From NCBI GenBank assembly GCA_036499825.1, contig DASYCZ010000032.1, positions 62,001 through 126,000 of the forward strand: a stretch of 64,000 bases of DNA, given 5' to 3'. A program made the translations under genes and the position numbers. Every line of letters starts with the position of its first letter. Position 1 is the stretch's first letter. Below the pieces are notes generated by a model, which was not told where the DNA came from, ran no database searches, and was given only the letters and a program-made list of their open reading frames with translations. Shown here one piece after another: positions 35,184 through 43,678 of the stretch. The DNA comes from Paradevosia sp036499825. GTDB lineage: Bacteria; Pseudomonadota; Alphaproteobacteria; Rhizobiales; Devosiaceae.

Positions 35184-36848
35184 ATGCCAGAATGGTGGCG
35201 CGGCGGCGTAATTTATCAGATCTATCCGCGCTCCTTCCAGGACAGCAACGGCGATGGCATCGGTGACCTTCCGGGCATCCTGAGGCGTCTCGATTATCTG
35301 GCGGCCCTGGGCGTCGATTGCGTCTGGCTCTCTCCCATCTTTGAGTCGCCGCAGGCCGACATGGGCTACGATGTCTCCAACTATACCGATGTCGATCGCC
35401 GCTTCGGCACGCTGGAGGATTTCGACTCGCTCATCCAGCGCGCCCATGCGCTGGGTCTCAAAGTCATCATCGACCAGGTGCTGAGCCATACCTCCGACCA
35501 GCATCCCTGGTTCCGCGAAAGCAAGCTCAGCCGCACCAACTCCCGCGCCGACTGGTATGTGTGGGCCGATCCCAACAAGGACGGCACGCCGCCCAATAAC
35601 TGGCCATCGGTCTTTGGTGGGCGGGCCTGGGAATGGAATCCGTCCCGTGGCCAGTACTACTTCCACAATTTCCTGGCCGAGCAGCCCGACCTCAATTTCC
35701 ACAATCCCAAGGTGCAGGATGCCGTCCTCGACGTCATGCGCTTCTGGCTCGAGCGCGGCGTTGACGGCTTTCGCTTCGATACCGTCAACTATTTCTTTCA
35801 TGACGCGCAGTTGCGCTCCAATCCGCCGGCCCGGCGCAAGGAGCACCTACCCTATGCGGTCAATCCCTACGACATGCAGGAGCATCGTTTCTCCAAGAGC
35901 CAGCCGGAGAACGTCGATTTCCTCAAGCGTGTCCGCAAGTTGCTGAACCAGTTCCCCGACACCACGTCGGTGGGCGAGGTGGGGGACAGCCACAAGGCCG
36001 TACCGCTGATGGCGGAATACACCTCGGGCGGCGACAAGCTGCACATGTGCTATTCGTTCGAATTCCTCGGCAATCACTACACCGCGGCGCATTTCCGCAG
36101 CCGTATCGAAACCCTCTTTGCGGCAAGCAAGGACGGCTGGCCGTGCTGGAGCTTTTCCAATCACGACGTCAACCGCCACATCAGCCGCTGGGCGCCCTAT
36201 TCGGTCAATCCGGAGGCTCTCGGCCGGCAGGCTGCGGCGCTGCTGCTGTCCCTGAAAGGCTCGGTGTGCCTTTATCAGGGTGAGGAACTGGCGCTGCCGG
36301 AAGCCGATATCAATTTCGAAGAGCTGACCGATCCGCCGGGCATCCGCTTCTGGCCTGAATACAAGGGCCGCGACGGCTGCCGCACACCCATGCCGTGGGA
36401 TGCGGGCGAGGCTCCCAACGGCTTCACCACGGGCAAGCCATGGCTGCCGGTGAAGATGCCGCATTCACTGCTCAACGTGGCGGGGCAGGAGGCCAATCCA
36501 GCCTCCATGCTGGCCTATTACCGGCAGTTGCTCTCATGGCGCAAGCGGCATGACGCGTTGATCGGTGGCGATATCGAATTCTTCAAGACGGCCGAGCCGG
36601 TGCTGGCCTATCGCCGCACCGATGCGGCCGGCAACATGATCGCAATCTTCAATCTCTCTGGAGACACGCGGGTCGTGACGGTCAGCGGCCTTGGTGCGGG
36701 CATCGAAATGCAGGCTATCTCGCAGGCGGCGGAACTGGCCAAGACCCGGCTGACGCTCGGACCGAACGGCTTCGCCTTTTTCACCGAACCGGCAGGCTCC
36801 ACCGCGATCGAGGTCAAATACAGCGGCCGGGCCAAACGCGCCGGCTGA
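35184..36848 (+). CDS. GH13 alpha-glucosidase (copy 1)
   Basis: A 554-residue cytoplasmic GH13 enzyme of the oligo-1,6-/alpha-glucosidase group. The opening WWRGGVIYQIYPRSFQDSNG is typical. The catalytic nucleophile is Asp199 (GFRFDTVN), the acid/base Glu265 (GEVGDS) and the stabilising Asp328 (FSNHDVNRH). A C-terminal beta domain starts near residue 470. It releases glucose from maltose, sucrose-like or trehalulose-type alpha-glucosides. A second copy at 45169-46836 shares the same blocks. AGCGGGAG is the likely ribosome site nine bases before ATG. Stand-alone gene. Confidence 0.93.
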   Translation: MPEWWRGGVIYQIYPRSFQDSNGDGIGDLPGILRRLDYLAALGVDCVWLSPIFESPQADMGYDVSNYTDVDRRFGTLEDFDSLIQRAHALGLKVIIDQVLSHTSDQHPWFRESKLSRTNSRADWYVWADPNKDGTPPNNWPSVFGGRAWEWNPSRGQYYFHNFLAEQPDLNFHNPKVQDAVLDVMRFWLERGVDGFRFDTVNYFFHDAQLRSNPPARRKEHLPYAVNPYDMQEHRFSKSQPENVDFLKRVRKLLNQFPDTTSVGEVGDSHKAVPLMAEYTSGGDKLHMCYSFEFLGNHYTAAHFRSRIETLFAASKDGWPCWSFSNHDVNRHISRWAPYSVNPEALGRQAAALLLSLKGSVCLYQGEELALPEADINFEELTDPPGIRFWPEYKGRDGCRTPMPWDAGEAPNGFTTGKPWLPVKMPHSLLNVAGQEANPASMLAYYRQLLSWRKRHDALIGGDIEFFKTAEPVLAYRRTDAAGNMIAIFNLSGDTRVVTVSGLGAGIEMQAISQAAELAKTRLTLGPNGFAFFTEPAGSTAIEVKYSGRAKRAG

Positions 36849-36904
36849 AACGGCCATCGCCGCTTCGACGGCGGCACTCTGGTGACCCGCGCTTCCCTAC
36901 CCAC

Positions 36905-36963
36905 CGGGTCGTTCCGGCGTGGGCCGGAATCCATGTCCGTGGCGCGCCATCTCACATCCAGCG
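36905..36963. repeat. Dispersed palindromic repeat, copy B (inverted)
   Basis: Reading on the minus strand gives cgctggatg, then ggcgcgccacggac and atggattccggcccacgccg, close to copies A (4395-4450) and C (60608-60714). It follows the end of the alpha-glucosidase gene and lies before a convergent gene. Confidence 0.75.
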
Positions 36964-37044
36964 TCTCGGCGCCTTACGGACTTCCGGCCTCAAGACTTGG
37001 AGGGCAGAAGGGGGAGCACGACACTCCCCCGCCGCCATTTTGGT

Positions 37045-37359
37045 CTACTGTACGCGCTGCAAGGAGCCGGGATCGAAGAATTGCTGGGTCTGCGAACCAT
37101 CCGCCTGCCGGACGAAGGCGCGCAGACACCCATTCCAGGTCTCGAGCCGAGCCACGTCGACACCCTGCTGGCGCAGCTGTGCCTTGTAGACATTGAGCTG
37201 GGCATCTTCGTCCGTGCTCAGGATATTCTGCTGGCCCAGGCCCGACCGCATCTGCATGCCGTTAAAGCCACCCGTGCAATAGGGGGCGGCCATGGCGGGC
37301 GCCGCGGCCCCGACCGTCAAAATCACCAGCCCTGCGGCGGCAAGCGCGAATTTGCGCAT
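37045..37359 (-). CDS. Small secreted protein, unknown function
   Basis: A 104-residue protein with a strong Sec signal peptide (hydrophobic 4-22, cleavage after AMA near 24). The mature part of about 80 residues has two Cys (APYCTGGF and WNGCLRAF), likely a disulfide, and a Gln-rich middle. The end reads RAFVRQADGSQTQQFFDPGS. No family recognised with certainty. GGGAG stands seven bases before the ATG, which supports expression. Periplasmic or surface location is inferred. Confidence 0.75.
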   Translation of the reverse strand: MRKFALAAAGLVILTVGAAAPAMAAPYCTGGFNGMQMRSGLGQQNILSTDEDAQLNVYKAQLRQQGVDVARLETWNGCLRAFVRQADGSQTQQFFDPGSLQRVQ

Positions 37360-37442
37360 GAAAAACTCCCACTTCTAATTTCGTTTTGAACTAACGCAGC
37401 TAGCGCCTGATTGTGGCATGATCGCGTAAAGATGTTCTCGCC

Positions 37443-38612
37443 TCAGCCGACCGGCATCGCCATTTCAGCCAGTCTTACCCAATAGCTGGTGCCCAGTGGT
37501 ATCACATCGTCGTTGAAATCATACGTGTCGGTGTGAAGGTCACTGGTGTCGCCATTGCCAAGGAAGATGTAGGCGCCGGGACGCGCCTCCAGCATGTAGG
37601 AGAAATCCTCGCCCCCCATGCTGGCATCAGCATTGGTCTCGACCTTGTCCAGCCCGGCGACTTCGGCGGCGACCCGTGCGGCGAATTCGGTCTCGGCCGG
37701 AGCATTGACGGTCACCGGATAGCCGCGCCGTACGTTGACGTCCGCGGTGGCGTTGAAGGCGGCGCAAATATTTGCCGTGACCTCGCGCAGGCGCTTTTCC
37801 ATCATCGTGCGCAATTCTTCGTTATGCGTACGGATGGTGCCGACCAGGCGCACGGTGCGGGGGATGACGTTGAAGGCGTCGCCTGCCTGCACCATGGTGA
37901 CGCTCAGCACCGCCGAGCGCTGCGGATCGACATTGCGCGACACCACCGATTGCAGCGCCACGATCAGATGCGCCGCGGTCAGCACCGGATCGGCTGCCAT
38001 ATGCGGCTTGGCGGCGTGGCCGCCGACACCCTCGATGGCGATGTTGAATTCGTCGGTCGCCGCCATGATGCCGCCCTCGCGGATCGCGAAGGTGCCGGCC
38101 GCATAGCCGGGCATATTGTGCATGCCGAACACCTGCTGGATGCTGAACCGCTCCATCAGCCCGTCCTGTAGCATGGCGCGCCCGCCGGCGCCGCCTTCTT
38201 CGGCGGGCTGGAAGATCACCACCACCGTGCCGTCGAAATTGCGGGTTTCGGCGAGATAGCGCGCCGCGCCCAGCAGCATCGCGGTGTGTCCGTCATGCCC
38301 GCAGGCATGCATCTTGCCCGGCGTCTGGCTGACATAGGGCTTGTCCGAGCGTTCGGTGATGGGCAGCGCGTCCATATCGGCGCGCAGGCCCACGACCTTG
38401 CCGCTGCCGCTCTGCCGGCCCTTGATCACCCCGACGACGCCCGTCCGCCCGATGCCTGTCACCACCTCGTCGACGCCGAAGGATTCCAGCAATTCGGCGA
38501 CTTTGCCGGCCGTGCGCTGCACATCGTATTGCAACTCGGGATGGATGTGGAAGTCATGGCGCCAGGCGGCGATATCGGGATGGAATTCCGCGATGCGGTT
38601 GATAATGGGCAT
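37443..38612 (-). CDS. M20-family amidohydrolase (hippurate hydrolase-like)
   Basis: A 389-residue M20D metallo-aminoacylase. Metal ligands appear in HACGHDGHTAML (Cys/His pair) and FQPAEEGGAGG with the Glu-Glu pair; VGLRADMDALPI precedes them, and the dimerisation (lid) domain begins at VGGHAAKPHMAADP. The C-terminal ligand is in GEDFSYML. Relatives hydrolyse N-acyl amino acids, hippurate or indole-acetyl amino acids. The exact substrate is open. No signal peptide. Divergent from etfB. Confidence 0.92.
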   Translation of the reverse strand: MPIINRIAEFHPDIAAWRHDFHIHPELQYDVQRTAGKVAELLESFGVDEVVTGIGRTGVVGVIKGRQSGSGKVVGLRADMDALPITERSDKPYVSQTPGKMHACGHDGHTAMLLGAARYLAETRNFDGTVVVIFQPAEEGGAGGRAMLQDGLMERFSIQQVFGMHNMPGYAAGTFAIREGGIMAATDEFNIAIEGVGGHAAKPHMAADPVLTAAHLIVALQSVVSRNVDPQRSAVLSVTMVQAGDAFNVIPRTVRLVGTIRTHNEELRTMMEKRLREVTANICAAFNATADVNVRRGYPVTVNAPAETEFAARVAAEVAGLDKVETNADASMGGEDFSYMLEARPGAYIFLGNGDTSDLHTDTYDFNDDVIPLGTSYWVRLAEMAMPVG

Positions 38613-38820
38613 AAATAGTCCGAAGAATTATTTCGTTGCCCCAATTGTCGCCCGCAGGCGAGGGGCGCGTCAACCTGTGCGGCGCGAATTGCGGCATTGC
38701 GGCCGCCACATAAATTCCTCCCAAAGCCGCATAGGGAGTTGGATTTTCCTGTCGTAAAACTTGTTCCGGCGGCCGGGATTTGCAAAGACGGGGCGCCAAT
38801 TCTCCGCCGGAGTCCAGCCG

Positions 38821-39579
38821 ATGAAAATCCTCGTCGCCGTCAAGCGCGTCGTCGACCACAATGTCCGCATTCGCGTGCGTCCCGACCTGTCCGGCGTCGA
38901 GACCGACAATGTCCGCATGTCGATGAACCCCTTCGACAAGCATGCGGTGGAAGCGGCGGTGCAACTGGCGGAGCAGGGCAAGGCCGAGGAGATCGTTATC
39001 GTCTCCATCGGCACCAAACAGGCCAACGACGTCATTCTCACGGCGCTCGCCATGGGCGCTCATCGCGGTATTCTCATCGAGGCCAATGAGCGGATCGAAA
39101 CGCTTGGCGTCGCCAAGCTGCTCAAGGCGGTGGTCGACGAGGAGAAGCCCGATCTTGTGCTGCTCGGCAAGCAGGCCGTCGACGACGATTCCAACCACGT
39201 CGGCCAGATGCTTGCCGGTTTGCTGGACTGGCCGCAGGCGACGTTCGCCTCGGCGATTAGCGCCGGTGACGACGCGCTGGAAGTCAGCCGGGAAGTCGAT
39301 TACGGCCGCATGACGGTGTCCGTGCCGCTGCCGGCCATCGTCACCGCGGATCTGAGGCTCAACGTGCCGCGCAACGCCGCTTTGCCGATGGTGATGAAGG
39401 CGCGACAGAAACCCCTGACGGTGCGCGCCGTCGCCGATTTCGGTCTCGACCTCGCGCCGCGCCTCGTCGTCGAAAAGGTCTCGCCGCCGGCCGAACGGGC
39501 TGCCGGCCACCAGGTTGCCGACGTTCCGGCACTCGCCGGCGTGATCGCCGCCGAAATCACCGAGATGGAGACGCTCTGA
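38821..39579 (+). CDS. etfB: Electron transfer flavoprotein, beta subunit
   Basis: A 252-residue EtfB: the N-terminus MKILVAVKRVVDHNVRIRV, the AMP-binding strand NDVILTALAMGAHRGI and the signature VSREVDYGRMTVSVPLPAIVTADLRLN (in two blocks), which is the ETF beta loop that recognises partner dehydrogenases. With EtfA it carries electrons from acyl-CoA and other dehydrogenases to ETF-quinone oxidoreductase. GGAG lies eight bases before ATG. Its stop overlaps the etfA start (TGATG). Confidence 0.95.
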   Translation: MKILVAVKRVVDHNVRIRVRPDLSGVETDNVRMSMNPFDKHAVEAAVQLAEQGKAEEIVIVSIGTKQANDVILTALAMGAHRGILIEANERIETLGVAKLLKAVVDEEKPDLVLLGKQAVDDDSNHVGQMLAGLLDWPQATFASAISAGDDALEVSREVDYGRMTVSVPLPAIVTADLRLNVPRNAALPMVMKARQKPLTVRAVADFGLDLAPRLVVEKVSPPAERAAGHQVADVPALAGVIAAEITEMETL

Positions 39580-40526
39580 TGGCAACGCTGGTCCTGGCCG
39601 AACACGATCTCGGCACGCTCGCGCCCGCCACCGCGCGCCTCGTGGCCGCCGCGGCCCAGTTGGGAGCCTCTGTCGATCTGCTGGTCGCAGGAGAGGGCGT
39701 CGACGAAGTCGCCATCGAGGCGGCCCGTCTTGAGGGCGTCGCCCGTGTGCGCGTCGCGCAAAGCCCGGCCCTGGCGACGCTTTCGCCCGAGGCGCTGACG
39801 GCGCTGCTCGAAACTCTGGCGCCCGGCTATGATGCCATTGTGGCCGGCTCGACCGCCACGGGCCGGGACGCCATTCCGCGTCTTGCCGCGCGCCTCGACC
39901 TCATGCCGGTGACCGACGTCGTCGTCATCCGGGCGCCGCAAAAGTTCGACCGGCCGATCTATGCGGGCAACGCCATCGAGACCGTTGTCTCGGCCCAGCC
40001 GAAACAACTGCTGACAGTACGGGCCTCGGCCTTCCGTCCGGTCGGGCAGGGCGGCAGCGCCGCCATCGAACCCGTCACCGCCGGCGGCGTCGCGGCGGTT
40101 GCCCGGTTTGTCGCCGCGCACCGCACCAAGGGCGATACGCCCGATCTTGCCACCGCCCAGATCGTCGTCGGCGGTGGCATCGCGGTGCGTTCGGAAGAAG
40201 GTTTCAAGCTCATCGAGGGCCTGGCGGCCCGCCTCGGCGCTGCCGTCGGCGCCACGCGCGCTGCCGTCGATGCCGGCTACGCGCCCAATGACTGGCAGGT
40301 CGGCCAGACCGGCAAGATCATCGCGCCCGATCTCTATATCGCCATCGGCATTTCGGGCGCGCTGCAGCACCTTGCCGGCATCCAGGGCGCCAAGAAGATC
40401 ATCGCCATCAATACCGATGCCGAGGCTCCGCTGATGAAGCTCGCCGATGTGGCGCTGGTCGGCGACCTGTTTGTCGTCATTCCTGCCCTCATCGCAGAAC
40501 TCGATCGGCTCGGCGTCAAACACTGA
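39579..40526 (+). CDS. etfA: Electron transfer flavoprotein, alpha subunit
   Basis: A 315-residue EtfA. The N-terminal alpha/beta domain holds GYDAIVAGSTATGRDAIPRLA. The C-terminal FAD-binding domain is complete: SRAAVDAG-like stretch TRAAVDAGYAPNDWQVGQTG, then KIIAPDLYIAIGISGALQHL and the closing IAINTDAEAPLMKLADVALVGD (two blocks). FAD is bound here and EtfB supports it. Forms an operon with etfB by a one-base overlap. Confidence 0.95.
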   Translation: MATLVLAEHDLGTLAPATARLVAAAAQLGASVDLLVAGEGVDEVAIEAARLEGVARVRVAQSPALATLSPEALTALLETLAPGYDAIVAGSTATGRDAIPRLAARLDLMPVTDVVVIRAPQKFDRPIYAGNAIETVVSAQPKQLLTVRASAFRPVGQGGSAAIEPVTAGGVAAVARFVAAHRTKGDTPDLATAQIVVGGGIAVRSEEGFKLIEGLAARLGAAVGATRAAVDAGYAPNDWQVGQTGKIIAPDLYIAIGISGALQHLAGIQGAKKIIAINTDAEAPLMKLADVALVGDLFVVIPALIAELDRLGVKH

Positions 40527-40545
40527 ATCGTTGCAAATCCCGCTC

Positions 40546-40572
40546 CGCCGCCTATAAAGACGGCGCTTTTCT
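40546..40572 (+). terminator. Possible terminator after etfA
   Basis: A 5-bp GC stem (CGCCG at 40546-40550, CGGCG at 40561-40565) with a 10-base loop, followed by cttttctt. It lies 20 bases after the etfA stop and ends some 20 bases before the aminotransferase start. The short stem makes it weak. Confidence 0.4.
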
Positions 40573-40592
40573 TCGACTGGAAACTCCCCAAA

Positions 40593-41777
40593 ATGTTCGA
40601 GACCCTGCAGAAGGCCACGCTGGACAAGATTTTTGTGCTGATGGCGGAATATGCCGCCGATCCGCGCACCAACAAGATCGATCTCGGGGTCGGGGTCTAT
40701 AAAGACGATAAAAACATCACGCCCATCATGAGCGCCGTCCGCAAGGCCGAGCAGCGCATCCATTCGGGCGCCAAGACCAAGACCTATATGGGCGTGGTCG
40801 GCAACAAGGGTTTCTCGGCCGCGGTAGTCGATCTGGCGCTGGCCGGCACCATCGCCACCGACCGCATCCGCACCGTCAACGGCGCTGGCGGCACCGGTTC
40901 GCTCTCCATCCTTATGAACGTCCTGGCCCGGGCGCGCCCGGGTGGGCGCATCTGGATTTCGGATCCGTCCTGGCCCAACCACTGGCCGCTGGCCGAGCAG
41001 GTCGGCCTGGTGCCGATGAGCTATCCCTATTTCGACGCCAAGAAGCGCTCGGTCGATTTCGACGCCATGATCAAGACCCTCGATGGTCTTGGGTCCGACG
41101 ATATCGTGCTGCTGCATGGCTGCTGCCATAACCCGACCGGCGCCAATCTGACGCCGGCGCAGTGGGACCGCGTCGCCGCTTCGCTGCAGAAGACCGGCGC
41201 TTTCCCGCTGATCGACCTGGCCTATCTGGGCTTTGGCGAAGGCGTCGAACAGGATGCATACGGCACCCGCAAGGTCGTCGCCTCCGTGCCGGAATCGATG
41301 ATCGCGTTCTCGGCTTCCAAGAACTTCGGCCTTTATCGAGAGCGTGCCGGCGTCGCCATCGCCATCGCCAGGGATGCGGCTTCCGGCGATATCGTCTCCA
41401 GCCAGATGCAGAACGTCATCCGCGCCACCATCTCGCAGCCGCCCGATCACGGCGCCGAAATCGTCCGCGTCATCCTCGAGGATCCCGAGCTCAAGGCCGA
41501 ATGGGAAACCGAGCTCAACGAAATGCGTGGCCGCATGATCCGCCTGCGCACCAAGCTGGCCCAAGCCATCAAGGCCAAGTCCAACGCCGCCGATTTCGAC
41601 TTCATCGCCGAACACCGCGGCATGTTCTCGCTGCTCGGCCTGCCGGGTGAAGTCGTCGAGGGCCTCAAGGTCAATGACGGCGTCTACATGATCAACGACA
41701 GTCGCATCAATGTCGCGGGAATCCCCGAGGATCGCGTCGACGAGCTGGCCGATGCACTGCTGGCGGCAATCGCCTAG
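40593..41777 (+). CDS. Aromatic/aspartate aminotransferase (TyrB/AspC type)
   Basis: A 394-residue fold-type I PLP enzyme of the I-alpha subgroup. PLP Lys243 lies in FSASKNFGLYRER, cofactor contacts are N180 (CCHNPTG) and D208 (LIDLAYLGFGEG), and the N-terminal NKIDLGVGVYKDD is classic. It moves amino groups between aspartate, tyrosine or phenylalanine and 2-oxoglutarate. The I-alpha group in alphaproteobacteria is mostly annotated tyrosine/aromatic aminotransferase. Substrate preference cannot be read from sequence alone. Confidence 0.93.
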   Translation: MFETLQKATLDKIFVLMAEYAADPRTNKIDLGVGVYKDDKNITPIMSAVRKAEQRIHSGAKTKTYMGVVGNKGFSAAVVDLALAGTIATDRIRTVNGAGGTGSLSILMNVLARARPGGRIWISDPSWPNHWPLAEQVGLVPMSYPYFDAKKRSVDFDAMIKTLDGLGSDDIVLLHGCCHNPTGANLTPAQWDRVAASLQKTGAFPLIDLAYLGFGEGVEQDAYGTRKVVASVPESMIAFSASKNFGLYRERAGVAIAIARDAASGDIVSSQMQNVIRATISQPPDHGAEIVRVILEDPELKAEWETELNEMRGRMIRLRTKLAQAIKAKSNAADFDFIAEHRGMFSLLGLPGEVVEGLKVNDGVYMINDSRINVAGIPEDRVDELADALLAAIA

Positions 41778-41852
41778 GCGCCGGTTCCTACGTCTTGCGC
41801 TCGCCTCATGGCGCGCGCACATAAGAGTAGACAAAATACAACGGAGGGAACC

Positions 41853-42506
41853 ATGAAGTTCTTCGTCGATACCGCGGAAATCAAGGATATCCGTGAGCTT
41901 TATGAAACCGGGCTTCTGGATGGCGTGACCACTAATCCGTCCCTCGTGGCCAAGTCCGGCCGCGACTTCAAGGAAGTCATCAAGGAAATCTGCGGCATCA
42001 TTCCGGGCCCGGTGTCTGCCGAAGTCGCAGCCATCGACTATGACGGCATGGTCGCCGAAGGCGAACATCTGGCCGGCATTGCAGAAAACGTCGTCGTCAA
42101 GGTGCCGCTGACGCTGGCCGGGCTCAAAGCCTGCAAGCATTTTTCCGACAATGGCATCAAAACCAACGTTACGCTGTGCTTTTCGCCAAACCAGGCGCTG
42201 CTGGCCGCCAAGGTCGGCGCGACTTACATCTCGCCCTTCATCGGGCGCCTGGATGACATCAACCTCGACGGCGTGGAATTGATCGAGCAGATCCGTGTGA
42301 TCTACGACAACTACGCGTTCACCACCGAAATCCTGGCGGCCTCGATCCGTTCGCCCAACCACGTGACGCAGGTGGCGATGGCCGGTGCCGATGTGGCCAC
42401 CATTCCGCCGGCAGTCATCCGCAAGCTGGCGGATCATCCGCTGACCGCCAGCGGCCTCGACCAGTTCGTGAAGGACTGGAAGGCGACCGGCCAGTCGATC
42501 CTGTAA
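41853..42506 (+). CDS. fsa: Transaldolase-like aldolase (FSA/TalC family)
   Basis: A 217-residue short-type transaldolase, complete for the family (about 215). It starts MKFFVDTAEIKDIRELYETG, has GVTTNPSLVAKSG, and the Schiff-base Lys83 in VVVKVPLT, plus the C-terminal TIPPAVIRKLADHPLT. The family contains both true transaldolases and fructose-6-phosphate aldolases. Many alphaproteobacterial copies are named fsa without proof. CGGAGGGAA is a good ribosome site. Eight bases separate it from the ApbC gene, so they may be cotranscribed. Confidence 0.92.
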   Translation: MKFFVDTAEIKDIRELYETGLLDGVTTNPSLVAKSGRDFKEVIKEICGIIPGPVSAEVAAIDYDGMVAEGEHLAGIAENVVVKVPLTLAGLKACKHFSDNGIKTNVTLCFSPNQALLAAKVGATYISPFIGRLDDINLDGVELIEQIRVIYDNYAFTTEILAASIRSPNHVTQVAMAGADVATIPPAVIRKLADHPLTASGLDQFVKDWKATGQSIL

Positions 42507-42514
42507 GCGGCATC

Positions 42515-43597
42515 ATGGCCGACACCAGGATTGCCGAGGCGGTTCGCGCCGCCTTGGCCCGCGTCGAGATCCCCGGCGGCGGCGATCTCGCCAGCTATGG
42601 TGGATTGTCCGAAATCATCGTGACGACGGGCGCCGTGGCGCTGGCGATATCGGTCGCCCCCGGTATGGAGGCCGCGTTCGGCCCGGCGCGAGAGGCGGCC
42701 CAGAAGGCTGCCGAGGCCGTCGCCGAAGGCCGCAAGATCATGGTGTCGCTGACCGCCGACCGGGCGCCCGCCACGGCTACCGGCCAGGCTGCCGCCCATG
42801 GCCGCCCCGGGCCAGCCGCCAAGGAAGCCGTCAAGGGCATTCGCCATATCATCGCGGTAGGGTCCGGCAAGGGCGGAGTGGGTAAATCCACCACCGCCGT
42901 CAACCTGGCGCTGGCGCTGGCCGCCGAAGGCCTCGACGTCGGGGTGCTGGATGCCGATCTTTACGGGCCGTCCATCCCCAAGCTCTTGGGCATCGAGGGC
43001 AAGCCCGCCGTGCGCGCGGATGGAATCTTTGCGCCCCATATCGCCTATGGCCTCAAGGCCATGTCCATCGGCTCCATGCTGACACCCGGCCAGGCCGTGG
43101 TCTGGCGTGGCCCTATGGCGACCTCGGCGCTCAGGCAGTTGCTGCGCGAAAGCGATTGGGGCACGCTCGACGTGCTGGTCGTCGACCTGCCGCCCGGCAC
43201 CGGCGATATCCAGATTTCGCTGTGCCAGCAGGTGGAACTGAGCGGCGCCGTGATCGTCTCGACCCCGCAGGACCTGGCGCTGATCGATGCCCAGAAGGCC
43301 GTCGACATGCTCAAGCGCATGAACGTGCCGCTGCTCGGCCTGGTCGAGAACATGAGCTATTTCGTCGCGCCCGACACCGGCAAGCGTTACGACATTTTCG
43401 GGCATGGCGGAGCCCAGCAGGCCTCCGAACGGTTCGGCATGCCCTTCCTCGGCGAAATCCCGCTGCATATGGAAATCCGCGCGACTTCCGACGCCGGCAA
43501 GCCGGTGGTGGCGACCGCCCCGGCTGGCCCCGAGGCTGAGGCTTTCCGCGCGCTGGCGCGCCGGCTGCTGGCCAATAATCCGGCATTCAGACCGTAG
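42515..43597 (+). CDS. apbC: ApbC/Mrp-family Fe-S carrier ATPase
   Basis: A 360-residue protein: N-terminal DUF59/FeS_assembly_P domain (about 5-85), a Pro/Ala linker, then a deviant Walker A GKGGVGKST (118-126), VLDADLYGPSIPKLLG switch and VDLPPGTGDIQISLCQQ. Family proteins load Fe-S clusters on targets. The usual CxxC after ENMSYF is absent; the segment reads ENMSYFVAPDTG (around 279-290), so the bridging cluster site of the MRP type is missing. That state is frequent in alphaproteobacterial copies as far as I recall. Start follows the aldolase stop by eight bases. Confidence 0.92.
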   Translation: MADTRIAEAVRAALARVEIPGGGDLASYGGLSEIIVTTGAVALAISVAPGMEAAFGPAREAAQKAAEAVAEGRKIMVSLTADRAPATATGQAAAHGRPGPAAKEAVKGIRHIIAVGSGKGGVGKSTTAVNLALALAAEGLDVGVLDADLYGPSIPKLLGIEGKPAVRADGIFAPHIAYGLKAMSIGSMLTPGQAVVWRGPMATSALRQLLRESDWGTLDVLVVDLPPGTGDIQISLCQQVELSGAVIVSTPQDLALIDAQKAVDMLKRMNVPLLGLVENMSYFVAPDTGKRYDIFGHGGAQQASERFGMPFLGEIPLHMEIRATSDAGKPVVATAPAGPEAEAFRALARRLLANNPAFRP

Positions 43598-43678
43598 CGG
43601 CGTTCTGTCATAAAGCTGAAATCGATTGCATGACCTCCTCATCGATGGTTCAAAAACCGTCCGCCAAGGGAGAGCAGC

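Noticed and set aside
39300..42437. A 1045-codon open frame on the minus strand
   Set aside because: It runs antisense through etfA, the aminotransferase and the aldolase, all with clear family motifs. High GC content leaves such frames open; the product is His/Arg/Gly/Asp-rich with no domain.
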